Assembly (NCBI RefSeq): GCF_000015285.1 | Contig: NC_008709.1 | Span: 2,294,001 to 2,358,000 of the forward strand | Source: Psychromonas ingrahamii 37 | Lineage (GTDB): Bacteria > Pseudomonadota > Gammaproteobacteria > Enterobacterales > Psychromonadaceae | DNA length: 64,000 nt | Direction: 5' to 3' | In this document: in pieces, positions 1 through 8,861 of the stretch | Position numbering within the stretch: position 1 is the stretch's first letter | How the letters are laid out: each line of letters begins with the position of its first letter | Made by a program: the position numbers and the translations under genes | The notes under the pieces: model-generated | Databases searched by the model: none | What the model saw: the letters and a program-made list of their open reading frames with translations, nothing else | What the model was told of the DNA's origin: nothing

Positions 1-921
1 CCCGCAACACAAACACCGCTGTCTGCACTTGCAATGGCAGAACTTGCTGAAAGAGCGGGTATTCCAGCGGGTGTCTTTAACGTGGTCGTCGGTGAAGATG
101 CATCGGGCATGGGCAAAGTACTAACTCAGCACCCTGATATTGCTAAATTTACGTTCACCGGATCAACAAAAATCGGTAAACTATTAATTGGCCAATGTGC
201 GACTACCGTAAAAAAAGTATCAATGGAATTGGGCGGTAATGCTCCCTTTATTGTCTTCGATGATGCAGATATCGATGCTGCTGTAGAAGGCGCAATAGCC
301 TCTAAATATCGTAATGCAGGACAAACCTGTGTGTGCACCAACCGCATTTTTGTACAAAATAAGGTACTTGATTTATTCACTGAAAAATTTAGCGCTGCAG
401 TGGCTAAATTATCATTAGGCAATGGTTTAACCGACGGCGTCAATATAGGTCCAATGATCTCAACTACCGCCGTTGATGGTGTGAATAAGCTGGTAGCTGA
501 CTCTGTTGCACAGGGCGCAAAGGTTCTCTTAGGCGGACAGCGAGATAGTGCCGGTGACAACTTCTATCAAGCAACTATTTTGACCAATGTAAGTAATGAC
601 ATGCCGGTTGCACGCAACGAAATCTTTGGCCCTGTCTCGCCAATTATTGCCTTTGACGATGAAGATCAAGTGATTGCCATGGCAAATGATACTGAATATG
701 GCCTAGCCGCTTATTTTTACTCCCGTGATATCGGTCGCGTTTGGCGCGTTGCAGAAGGCCTTGAATATGGCATGGTTGGCATTAATGAAGGTATTATCTC
801 GAATGCAGCAGCTCCCTTTGGTGGCGTAAAAGAATCAGGCAGTGGCCGTGAAGGCTCTAAATATGGATTAGATGATTACTTAGAAATTAAGTATTTATGT
901 ATGGGCGGCTTAAATAAGTAG
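1..921 (+). CDS. gabD: NAD(P)-dependent succinate-semialdehyde dehydrogenase, C-terminal part
   Basis: The gene is cut by the window edge. The frame is open from base 1, and the ATG at 34 is internal to the protein. The visible 307 residues match the C-terminal two thirds of the aldehyde dehydrogenase family. They contain the catalytic-Cys motif GQTCVCTNR, an ELGGNAPF cofactor/active-site segment, the EIFGPV motif and a terminal PFGGVKESGSGREG motif typical of GabD. The enzyme oxidises succinate semialdehyde to succinate, the second step of GABA catabolism in the cytoplasm. gabT follows after 108 bp on the same strand, so the two probably form one operon. Family assignment is firm; cofactor preference cannot be read here. 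Confidence 0.95.
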   Translation, partial: PATQTPLSALAMAELAERAGIPAGVFNVVVGEDASGMGKVLTQHPDIAKFTFTGSTKIGKLLIGQCATTVKKVSMELGGNAPFIVFDDADIDAAVEGAIASKYRNAGQTCVCTNRIFVQNKVLDLFTEKFSAAVAKLSLGNGLTDGVNIGPMISTTAVDGVNKLVADSVAQGAKVLLGGQRDSAGDNFYQATILTNVSNDMPVARNEIFGPVSPIIAFDDEDQVIAMANDTEYGLAAYFYSRDIGRVWRVAEGLEYGMVGINEGIISNAAAPFGGVKESGSGREGSKYGLDDYLEIKYLCMGGLNK

Positions 922-938
922 CGCTTAAATAAGCAACT

Positions 939-977
939 TAACTAAGTTACCTAACTAAGTTACCTAACTAAGTAATC
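939..977. repeat. 13-bp tandem repeat between gabD and gabT
   Basis: The unit TAACTAAGTTACC occurs twice exactly (939-951, 952-964) and a third time with a diverged end (965-977). It lies in the gabD-gabT spacer and has no evident function. Confidence 0.85.
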
Positions 978-1029
978 CTTTGTCCATTATCGCCGATTAA
1001 GCAATAAATAAAATATTAGGAATAAAATC

Positions 1030-2337
1030 ATGTCAAATGAAACATTACAAAATAGAAAAACAAAAGTTATCGCACGCGGTCAGGGTAATACTTATCCGAT
1101 TTATGTCGACCATGCAAAAAATGCTGAAATTTGGGATGTTGAAGGCAACCGCTATATTGATTTTGGTGCCGGTATTGCGGTCTGTAACACTGGCCACAGC
1201 CACCCTAAAGTTATCGCTGCCGTTAAACAGCAAGTGGATAAATTCAGCCATACCTGTGTGATGGTTAATCCCTATGAAGTAGCTGTCGAGCTGGCTGAAA
1301 AATTAACCAAGCTGGCACCAGGTAATTCCCCTAAAAAAGCCATTTTTGTAACTACAGGTGCGGAAGCGGTTGAAAACTGTGTGAAGATTGCCCGTGCCCA
1401 TACGGGTCGTCGTGGCGTCATTGCATTTAATGGCGGTTTCCATGGCCGTACTAATTTGACCATGGCACTAACGGGTAAAGTTACCCCGTACAAAAACCTG
1501 TTCGGTCCATTCCCAGCAGATATCTTCCATGCCCCTTTCCCAATGGAGCACCATGATGTCTCAGTAAAAGATTCATTAAAAGCATTACAAAACTTATTCA
1601 AAGTGGATATTTGCCCAAGCGATGTTGCTGCTATTATTGTTGAGCCGGTACAAGGCGAGGGCGGATTTTACGCGGCGCCGACTGAATTTTTACAGGCATT
1701 ACGTAAAATTTGTGACCAACATGGCATTGTCTTAATTGCCGATGAAATTCAGACTGGTTTTGGTCGTACGGGTAAAATGTTTGCCTTTGAACATGCGGGT
1801 GTTGAAGCTGACTTAATGACCATGGCAAAAGGGATTGCCGGTGGTTTTCCTCTTTCTGCGGTTGTGGGTAAAAGTGAGATCATGGATGCACCTTTACCGG
1901 GTGGTCTTGGCGGAACTTATGGCGGCTCGCCGGTTGCATGTGCGGCGGCATTAGCGGTACTGGAGGTGATGGAAGAAGAAAACCTTGTACAACGTTCAGT
2001 GCAAATTGGTGAACGCTTTAATCAACGTCTGAACCTGCTAAAAACGCAGCGCCCCGATCTTGTTTTAGATGTGAGAAACCAAGGCTCAATGATTGCAATT
2101 GAGTTTGTCAAAAATGGTGATCCGGAGCAACCCAATACCGAATTAACCCAAGCTATTATTGCTAATGCTGCTCAACACGGGTTAGTACTTTTAGCCTGTG
2201 GATTTTACGGCAATGTAGTCCGTTTTCTTCCTCCACTGACTATATCTGATGCCGTGGTTGAAGAAGGTTTAAATAACTTTACCGCGTTATTTGAAAGCCT
2301 AACAGCTGAGTCTGAAGAGAAGCGAAAAGTAGGTTAA
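1030..2337 (+). CDS. gabT: 4-aminobutyrate aminotransferase
   Basis: This is a PLP-dependent class III aminotransferase of 435 residues, the usual GabT length. It transfers the amino group of GABA to 2-oxoglutarate, producing succinate semialdehyde for the adjacent gabD product. Visible motifs are the cofactor-binding TGAEAVEN segment, the IADEIQTGFGRTG motif with the PLP-contacting Asp, and the Schiff-base lysine at about residue 267 in MAKGIAGG. The ATG at 1030 is preceded by a TTAGGAA ribosome-binding site. The gene order gabD-gabT supports GABA use rather than ornithine or acetylornithine metabolism. Confidence 0.95.
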   Translation: MSNETLQNRKTKVIARGQGNTYPIYVDHAKNAEIWDVEGNRYIDFGAGIAVCNTGHSHPKVIAAVKQQVDKFSHTCVMVNPYEVAVELAEKLTKLAPGNSPKKAIFVTTGAEAVENCVKIARAHTGRRGVIAFNGGFHGRTNLTMALTGKVTPYKNLFGPFPADIFHAPFPMEHHDVSVKDSLKALQNLFKVDICPSDVAAIIVEPVQGEGGFYAAPTEFLQALRKICDQHGIVLIADEIQTGFGRTGKMFAFEHAGVEADLMTMAKGIAGGFPLSAVVGKSEIMDAPLPGGLGGTYGGSPVACAAALAVLEVMEEENLVQRSVQIGERFNQRLNLLKTQRPDLVLDVRNQGSMIAIEFVKNGDPEQPNTELTQAIIANAAQHGLVLLACGFYGNVVRFLPPLTISDAVVEEGLNNFTALFESLTAESEEKRKVG

Positions 2338-2430
2338 TTAGCCTATCTTCTTCACAAAACCCTGTTCGCACATGGATAGTTTGCGCGTGGATCGGGTTTT
2401 GTGCATGAGCATTTCAATGATACTTATCAA

Positions 2431-2478
2431 AAGCGCCATCATGTGTGTACAACCCGTTGTACGTACATGATGGCGCTT
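2431..2478. repeat. Long hairpin-forming inverted repeat
   Basis: The arms are 22 bp each with two mismatches around a 4-nt centre. The outer 14 bp (AAGCGCCATCATGT and its complement) pair perfectly. No U-tract follows, so a classical terminator is unlikely. A REP-like element or a transcript-stabilising structure downstream of gabT is possible. Confidence 0.75.
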
Positions 2479-2840
2479 CGTCCACCGAAGTTATTATCCC
2501 CAAGGTTGGAGCACCGCTATAGATTTTCCTCAAAAAGTACTGTTCCGGGAAGATAACCAAGACCAGACATAGATAACCCTGAATACTAAAAAGAACGTCA
2601 TAACATTCTAGGCTGTGAACAGGTTATTAATAAAATTTCCAATGCCCTGCTGTGTTAAGTCAAGCTGTAACATCGAAATAAACAACAGTAATCCAGATGT
2701 AATTAAAGATAAATTTTGTCTGTTGAGCTATTGAGATATCTGCCACGTAAAACATAAAACAGCAGTAGGGTGGGTAAACTACTCAGGATAAAGTCGAGTG
2801 ACTAAATATTTAAGCGCCCATGTAAAGCTCATTTAATATT

Positions 2841-2880
2841 AAAAAAAAAGGGTAAACCTTTGCAGGTTTACCCTTTTTTA
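2841..2880. terminator. Rho-independent terminator, bidirectional
   Basis: A perfect 10-bp stem (GGGTAAACCT, loop TTGC, AGGTTTACCC) is flanked by A9 and T6 runs. It lies 15 bp past the stop of the leftward MscS-type gene and can also stop rightward transcription. Confidence 0.93.
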
Positions 2881-2894
2881 ATTTAAGGTGAGTA

Positions 2895-3749
2895 TTATGT
2901 TGCCATTAATCGTTTCTGTTTAAACCAAAACGACATAAAATCAGCCGTGATGCTTTGCTCTATCGCCATTGCACGGTCTGTCGGGCAAAAAATAGTAAAT
3001 AAGACTTGAGTGTCTCCGATCTCTGACGTCGCTACTTGTATTTTAGGATCAGGTCCTGCAATATTTACATCTAAACGGCTTTCAATTATCTGATTATAAC
3101 GTATGGCCACATCGTTAAAATCAGCACAATACTCATAAGCTTTTACATATAATTGATCTAAAAAAACAAATGGGTTTACTGTTGAATCGCGAGTAATAGT
3201 GAAATGATGCATCGCATAGCGCTTTAAAAAATTTAAATTTTTAATTGAAGAGGTGATTAACTTACTGTTGGGTAAATAAAGTGTTTTACCGGTATATTCA
3301 TAGGCATCAATATCGACTTCTAATAAGGTTAGTTTAGCCCAGTCAGTTGAATGCACCTCGCCATAGTCCTCACCAACTTGTATCCAGTCACCAATGCGAA
3401 AGGGGCGGCTGGAAGTAATGTACACAAATCCAATAAAACACTGAATAAACTCTCTTGTTGCAATCACAATAGCGACGGTAAATGCAGCAATAGAAATGGC
3501 AAATTTTTGAAATTCAACAGCCCAAATATTAAAAACACCAATAAAAATAAATACCGTGACTGCATTGCCCAGCATATTTATTTTTAAGCGTTTATTTTGT
3601 TTTTCTTTTTTATTGATTAACTTTACAAGAAAAAATTTACTCAGCATAACAAATAAAATTAAACTGATGGTTAATACAATTTTATTCGTCATTAGCGTAT
3701 GGAAAATGCTCGTTGCAGTTAAATTAACAAATGAGAATGTCTCAATCAT
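2895..3749 (-). CDS. MscS-family mechanosensitive channel
   Basis: This 284-residue membrane protein has hydrophobic segments near residues 20-45, 55-80 and 82-110, then a soluble domain. The third segment leads into a motif resembling the MscS pore helix and beta domain (REFIQCFIGFVYI, RPFRIGDWIQVG, then LPNSKLITSSIKN). Family members open under membrane tension and release solutes during hypo-osmotic shock. It is of similar size to E. coli MscS and has no extra sensory domain. The ATG at 3749 has an AAAGG site about 10 nt upstream. It is monocistronic, ending at the strong terminator at 2841-2880. Confidence 0.9.
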   Translation of the reverse strand: MIETFSFVNLTATSIFHTLMTNKIVLTISLILFVMLSKFFLVKLINKKEKQNKRLKINMLGNAVTVFIFIGVFNIWAVEFQKFAISIAAFTVAIVIATREFIQCFIGFVYITSSRPFRIGDWIQVGEDYGEVHSTDWAKLTLLEVDIDAYEYTGKTLYLPNSKLITSSIKNLNFLKRYAMHHFTITRDSTVNPFVFLDQLYVKAYEYCADFNDVAIRYNQIIESRLDVNIAGPDPKIQVATSEIGDTQVLFTIFCPTDRAMAIEQSITADFMSFWFKQKRLMAT

Positions 3750-4349
3750 TATTAGTAATACCTTTAAGTTGTCGAAATGTATAAGTGACGTTTATTTTTG
3801 CATTAATTAATTTTAGCTTTTAGGATAGTTCATTTAAGACAAATAAAATAACACTTGTATTATGTTCTTTTACGGCCGTATTCGAAATAATTGTAAAAAT
3901 TGCCATAATACATTTTATTGTAAGACAAAAACACCTTTGTAAAAATAACCTAAGGGTAATCTGTTGATGTTGATGGTGCCTGCCCAGTGTCTGAGTAGTA
4001 ACAAAAAATAAAAATTGCGCTCATAAGTGCTAAAGCAGCGTGATAGATAAAATTTATTATGCTGCAAAGTTAATCGTATTTTAAAGCCTGAACAAATGAG
4101 GGAAGGTGAGATAATACCAAATCTATTGATTTGATTTATAACATCCTGTTATTCACCACTGCGTGGCCAGCTAAAGCTTTTCAAAACAGCCCCCTATTAT
4201 TTTGTATCATTAGAATAACTCGTTACTGCAATCAATGCCTTGCTTTCATCCCTTTTTCCACTGCCTAATAGATCATCTAATGGGTAGAATAGCTATAATG
4301 CGACAAAATATTTGTCGCATTATCTGGCTTAGAGAAAGCAACTCAAACC
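3750..4349. other. Noncoding spacer
   Basis: No gene is supported in this 600-bp AT-rich stretch. At about 4113 it carries TAATACCAAATCTATTGATT, which resembles the left end of the MITE-like element at 28023 and may be a solo terminal-repeat relic. A hairpin lies at 4296-4322. Confidence 0.6.
4296..4322 (-). terminator. Hairpin downstream of ybhK
   Basis: A perfect 12-bp stem (TAATGCGACAAA, 3-nt loop, TTTGTCGCATTA) sits 27 bp after the ybhK stop. No clear U-run follows on the minus strand, so it is a weak terminator or an mRNA 3'-end structure. Confidence 0.55.
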
Positions 4350-5240
4350 TTAATTTTTAAACTGCGCGCAAATAGCCTTCTTGAGTTTTTCTCTATCGTG
4401 GCGCCAATCTCTATTTGGCGAGGCCAAATCGGCTTTAAAGAAAAGCCATTCCGGTTCAATATCAAGGTAGGAACTGTCAACAATGACGACATCAATTTTT
4501 CGTCCCTGGCATGCTCTTTCACACCACTCAAGCTTCTGTTTTATTTTCATTCTTCCGGCAGAGCCACCTTCAGGCGAAAGATTTTCAACAAAAATCACTT
4601 TTGCATTCTGGTTATTGAGTATTGCACGACCAATTTCGGGCAATAATAACGGCGGCATAATACTGGTCAGAAAGCTACCCGGTCCAAGTACAATACAGTC
4701 GGCTTCAGCAATAGCCGAAATAGCTTCATGGGTTGCGGGAACCTCCGGATCGAGTTCCAGCCGCACCAACGGCTGATCCATCTGATCAACACTGGTTTCG
4801 CCGTGTATCCAATTCCCATCAACCGTTAATCCTTTCAAATCCGAAGGGTGTTCAGACATCGGTACAATATTAACTTGTACTTTTAACATAGTGCGGATCA
4901 GTTGAATTGCTTCCATTGGCCTGACCGATAAATTATCTAAAGCAGTGAGCATTAAATTGCCGAGATTGTGGCCATTCAGCTCGCCTTCACCCTTAAATCT
5001 ATATTCGAACATGATTGATTCTGCCGTTGGCTCAGTGATCAGCTGATTTATGCAATTACGCGTATCACCCCAGGCGATTCCTCCCTGACAGTGACGAATT
5101 CTTCCCGTAGAACCGCCGTTATCTGTTGTCGTGACAATGCCGGTAGCATTAGCATCAATTCCCTTTAAAGCCGCTAATATTCGTCCTAAACCGTGGCCAC
5201 CACCAAGTGCGACTATTTTTTTATCTTTATATTCATCCAT
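4350..5240 (-). CDS. ybhK: YvcK/YbhK-type gluconeogenesis factor family protein
   Basis: The 296-residue protein belongs to the CofD-like YvcK family. It starts with the nucleotide-binding GGGHGLGRIL motif and continues with TTDNGGSTGRIR, GDTRNCI and GHNLGNLML, all family signatures. YvcK of Bacillus binds UDP-sugars and affects carbon metabolism and cell shape; the role of gammaproteobacterial YbhK is poorly defined. Its length matches E. coli YbhK (about 302 residues). It is a single gene flanked by noncoding DNA on both sides. The ATG at 5240 gives the expected N-terminus, although its ribosome-binding site is weak. Confidence 0.88.
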   Translation of the reverse strand: MDEYKDKKIVALGGGHGLGRILAALKGIDANATGIVTTTDNGGSTGRIRHCQGGIAWGDTRNCINQLITEPTAESIMFEYRFKGEGELNGHNLGNLMLTALDNLSVRPMEAIQLIRTMLKVQVNIVPMSEHPSDLKGLTVDGNWIHGETSVDQMDQPLVRLELDPEVPATHEAISAIAEADCIVLGPGSFLTSIMPPLLLPEIGRAILNNQNAKVIFVENLSPEGGSAGRMKIKQKLEWCERACQGRKIDVVIVDSSYLDIEPEWLFFKADLASPNRDWRHDREKLKKAICAQFKN

Positions 5241-5583
5241 AGCGATTTTTTCTTAAGAATCAGTCCGGTAAACTATCGTAAAATGTGAGCCGCGCATAAT
5301 AATTATAATTAAGTATGAGCTATAGCCGTCGTTTTTAGTGATTATGACAGAAGTTTATTTTAAAATATGCATTGTAGTAACTTATTGAATATAAGATGAA
5401 ATTATTTTTCAGGCAGTCGTCACCTTTCCCCATGCTTTCAGGTAAATTTCTTTTGCTATAAGGTAATGGCTATGGGGCTTACTTTAAACCACCACAGATC
5501 ATCAATAATAATATAAAGTATGCCGAAATTTTCGTCCGTTTCATTTACTTCACGCATTCACTCTCCTGCTATTTTTTAAATCC
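5241..5583. other. Noncoding spacer
   Basis: This 343-bp AT-rich stretch has no supported gene and no strong structure. It must contain the ybhK promoter near its left end. Confidence 0.5.
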
Positions 5584-6720
5584 TTATTGCGTACTTCCCT
5601 TAGTTTCTGCTTGTGCGCTGACCAATTTAGGCTTACCTAGATTTCGCTGTATTCCCCAGTAAGCCAGTTTTTCTACATAAATGTCAATGCTATGATCATT
5701 AATTCCTGCACGTCCATAGGTTGCAATAAGCCTGCTGCAGAGCCAAATCCATCTACTTAGCTGACATGGATTGGCAATCACCTGCAAGCCGGGATATGCA
5801 GCCAGCATCCCTTCTCCCTCTGGTGTACTTCGTGTGGCATCGGTGAGATAACGCAGATCGCCATAATGCCGATAATGCCGGAACCGCTCAAGGTAATCTG
5901 CAACTTGGTTGTTATAAGGGATTATCGGTAACCATCTAAGGAGAAGCGTTATGCCCTCTATTAAATAAGAGGGCGGTAATCTTGGCACCAGATCAGCGGC
6001 GTTAATGACCCGATAGACCGGCGTCCTGATACTCTGTCCAAACAGCATATTACCAACACGAGGCCCACCAAAAGTATAACAGGCTCCAACTGAATCATTT
6101 GATATACAGTAGGTTGCAACTACCGCAAGCGCTCCGCCCAAACTGTGTCCGGTAATATATAAAGGCATATTTTTCAGTTCGGGTTTATTAAGACTGAGCT
6201 CGATAACAGACTGCGCGGCCTTAAAGGCATTGTAGAAGCCTGAATGTACTTGATGACCTTCCTCTTTGGGGCCAATATTCATGGGATTGGCAGAGACATC
6301 GGATCTAATATCGGCCGCGTTTGTCACTTCGGTGCCCCTAAAGGCAAGAACCAACATCGGATCGCGGTCTTGAAGCGTTATTTTGGCCAAATATGCCTGA
6401 GTGTCCACAACCAAGGGTATTGATATATTATAGGTATCGACCAATTCAAAACCAATATCTTGAAGATCAGATTTCAACTCTTTTTTGAGCTGGTCGCGGT
6501 TTTCTGCGGCGAGCAACGCATTAAGTTTAGTCAGAATATTGCGCTCGTTCGTTTCTCTCGACAACACCTTCGCCAGTTCATCAAGCGGTGTCGGTTGCTC
6601 GAAGCGTATATAAGCAAGAGAAGACATGACGGCCATCAACCAGGCAGTACGGTCACTGTAGGCAGCACGCTTAATCGGTGGCTCGAGCAGGCTGTGATCC
6701 ATAGTAAATTTGTGTGGCAT
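5584..6720 (-). CDS. Class 3 (Rhizomucor-type) lipase family protein
   Basis: This 378-residue alpha/beta hydrolase has a Lipase_3 domain spanning about residues 115-270. The nucleophile motif GHSLGGALA is clear, preceded by FRGTEVTN, which resembles the oxyanion-region motif of this family, and followed by TFGGPRVGN. The catalytic Asp (probably in AADLVPRLP) and His lie downstream. No signal peptide is visible, so a cytoplasmic location or non-classical export is likely. It probably cleaves glycerides or related esters; the substrate is unknown. The ATG at 6720 has an AGGGAG site 7 nt upstream. Confidence 0.88.
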   Translation of the reverse strand: MPHKFTMDHSLLEPPIKRAAYSDRTAWLMAVMSSLAYIRFEQPTPLDELAKVLSRETNERNILTKLNALLAAENRDQLKKELKSDLQDIGFELVDTYNISIPLVVDTQAYLAKITLQDRDPMLVLAFRGTEVTNAADIRSDVSANPMNIGPKEEGHQVHSGFYNAFKAAQSVIELSLNKPELKNMPLYITGHSLGGALAVVATYCISNDSVGACYTFGGPRVGNMLFGQSIRTPVYRVINAADLVPRLPPSYLIEGITLLLRWLPIIPYNNQVADYLERFRHYRHYGDLRYLTDATRSTPEGEGMLAAYPGLQVIANPCQLSRWIWLCSRLIATYGRAGINDHSIDIYVEKLAYWGIQRNLGKPKLVSAQAETKGSTQ

Positions 6721-7490
6721 GCTTATCTCCCTGGTAATTTTGTGAGGTTTTCTATCTATCAGCCTGAAAGAAAGCTTATAATAACTAATAAAGAAATGAC
6801 CAATACCCGAATGTTACAATGCGGGGAGATGCTAAAAAGTCATTTATTGATTAACTGAATTTTATATCAAAACCAGTCTATTTTGAGTCTAGATGTATAT
6901 GGTTTTTATTCAAGATTGCTTGCTTATCTTTATTGACAAGTGACCGATATATAAAGGTTTAATGCTATTTTTTGTGGACTGTCACCGATCTTGACGATCA
7001 CTGTCAGGGTCGCTGAAAATACTTCGATTGAGCATTGCCCACCTTTGTTTGTCGATATTTAAGTTGAGCAAGCCGGATCTAATGCAATACCCACCAGCAG
7101 TCGGTCTTTGTATGTTTTAAAAGCCTAAGGGTGAATGAGGATAAATATTCTCATTATCCATAAGCCATAATCTGCTTTTATTAACTGCATTATATTTTTC
7201 ACTTATTTCCGCCGCAGATAAATAACACTTTTCGGGTTATTTTTAGGCAACTGAAATTTATCTGATAAATTAAAAGATTACACATGATTTGAAAATGTTA
7301 AGGTGATGTCTGTCACTGATCATATTTTTTATCTTTATCACTTAAATTATTGATTGAATGAGATAAAAAAGATGTTTGTATGATGAATAAAAAGACGATA
7401 GACCGCTTTTTTAGTGCCTATTAATACCCCTAAACTGTTATATTTTGAATAAAATAGCAGTTACACTCGAATCAATAAATGAGAAGTCCA
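6721..7490. other. Noncoding spacer
   Basis: This 770-bp stretch has no convincing gene. Short open frames between 6990 and 7130 are too fragmentary to name. It is AT-rich and should contain the lipase promoter near 6730 and that of the small gene at 7491. Confidence 0.5.
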
Positions 7491-7652
7491 ATGGCAAAAA
7501 AACCTAATTACTCGTTCGAAAAAAAACAGAAAGAAATTGCAAAAAAGAAGAAAAAAGAAGAAAAACGACTCAATAAACTGGCTAAGGGCCCTGAAGAGGA
7601 TAACATCCCACTCACTGACAATGAAAATATTGTGATTGAGAGCAGTCACTAA
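7491..7652 (+). CDS. Small Lys/Glu-rich protein (53 residues)
   Basis: The frame starts MAKKPNYSFEKKQKEIAKKK and continues with a highly charged helix-forming segment, then an acidic tail ending VIESSH. From memory it resembles small proteins of unknown function in Vibrio, Shewanella and Pseudomonas that begin MAKKPNYxFEK. A weak AGAAG site lies about 6 nt upstream of the ATG. Its low-complexity A-rich coding sequence also opens a Phe-rich frame on the other strand, which is an artefact. Function unknown; RNA binding is conceivable from charge alone. Confidence 0.72.
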   Translation: MAKKPNYSFEKKQKEIAKKKKKEEKRLNKLAKGPEEDNIPLTDNENIVIESSH

Positions 7653-7920
7653 AAAGCTGCAGCAAGTAAGTCACCGCATATAACAAAGTCAGGCTTTATA
7701 GTTTTTCATTACTTTTGAAAAGTAAACATTTAAAAAATTAAGCTAAAGCTGGCGGCGTTATACGGGGGGACAATGTCGATGTCGATCAAATCCCTAGGCA
7801 TTAATTTTGATTAAAATATTATATTTTAAACCTTTAGTGGGTCAGCCTTTTACAAAGGCGAGAAACGATCAATAGATTATCCATACTGCTATGGTGCAAA
7901 ACGGCAGTGCTTTTATCTGA

Positions 7921-8619
7921 TTAACATTTTTTCACATATTGAGAAAAATCAATAATATTATCATTGTTAATAAACGGCACTCGATTTTCCGCAGAGAATG
8001 CCTTTAACCAATAGGATAAATATTCTTGGTTTGGAAATAGATAATCTTTATTGCCTTTTATCCTACGGGGGATTTGCCCGGTGAACAGGTTAAATCGTAA
8101 ACAATCAATATTTTCTTTAATCATTCCATCTTCAAAGCAAAGCCTTTCCAGATGCCAAACCACTTCATTAATATGTGCCTGCACGCTTCTATCGCCGCGT
8201 TGATAAAAAGCACAGGTATTAACTAAACTATTATAAACATCAACACAGCTATCTACCTCAACAGTGTTGATCATTTTTTCATGCGCTATATAGCGAAAGG
8301 TTGATTTTAAATGCTTCTCGACAAGATTAAAAAATTCATATTGATCCCCTTTTTTACCCGCAGGAAAGGTCAGGCAATAACGGCTATGATAATCCATTAC
8401 TAGCAGATATTTTTGACGCTTAACCGAAACACAATGCACTACCCATTGCCATTGAAAGTCATTATTTTTTTGTGCTTCAATATCTTTCGGAAAAAATGGG
8501 GTTTTAATAGATTCAGCAATCGTTTTATGGGGGGCGGGCTCTATGCAGGATATTTTTTCCCCTTTACGGGTTACGGTAAAAAACTCGGCTGCCGCTTTAC
8601 TTAAATTAAACACTAACAT
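7921..8619 (-). CDS. Uncharacterised protein, DUF6933-like
   Basis: This 232-residue soluble protein begins MLVFNLSKAAAEFF and has the pattern 'W..(V/H)...VKRQKYLLVMDYHSRYCL'. That pattern recalls the DUF6933 type, in which a short N-terminal strand precedes a W-x-basic-x-x-LLxxx core. I do not recognise a function. No signal peptide or membrane segment is visible. It is transcribed away from the restriction locus and shares its roughly 240-bp upstream region with hsdR. The ATG at 8619 is preceded by GGAAA. The coding sequence is intact and of normal composition, so it is probably real. Confidence 0.6.
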   Translation of the reverse strand: MLVFNLSKAAAEFFTVTRKGEKISCIEPAPHKTIAESIKTPFFPKDIEAQKNNDFQWQWVVHCVSVKRQKYLLVMDYHSRYCLTFPAGKKGDQYEFFNLVEKHLKSTFRYIAHEKMINTVEVDSCVDVYNSLVNTCAFYQRGDRSVQAHINEVVWHLERLCFEDGMIKENIDCLRFNLFTGQIPRRIKGNKDYLFPNQEYLSYWLKAFSAENRVPFINNDNIIDFSQYVKKC

Positions 8620-8861
8620 TATATTTTTCCAATAATTTTAATTCTAAGTACAGTATCTCACAAATTGATGAATAATATTTTCCGAAAAACCGACCTCTAT
8701 AACGCTTCAATATCTTCCGTTAAAAATCTTTAATTTATCAAAATACTAATTGAAAGATCAAAATTTCCGGCGCAGTTCATACAACACATTAAGCTTTATG
8801 CCATAATGCAAGCCACTGAAACATAAGCGATGAGTGGTTTTATTTTATACACAATAATACA

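Larger units (their letters stand above)
2338..2894. other. Noncoding spacer between gabT and the MscS gene
   Basis: This 557-bp spacer holds no convincing gene. It contains a 10-bp inverted repeat (CACAAAACCC at about 2352-2361, GGGTTTTGTG at about 2395-2404) just after gabT, a very strong hairpin at 2431-2478, a 21-bp sequence at 2749-2769 found again at 27999-28019, and a terminator at 2841-2880. Confidence 0.7.

Noticed and set aside
7461-7649. 62-codon Phe-rich leftward frame
   Set aside because: It is the antisense shadow of the Lys-rich gene at 7491-7652; the poly-F run is the complement of AAA/AAG codons.
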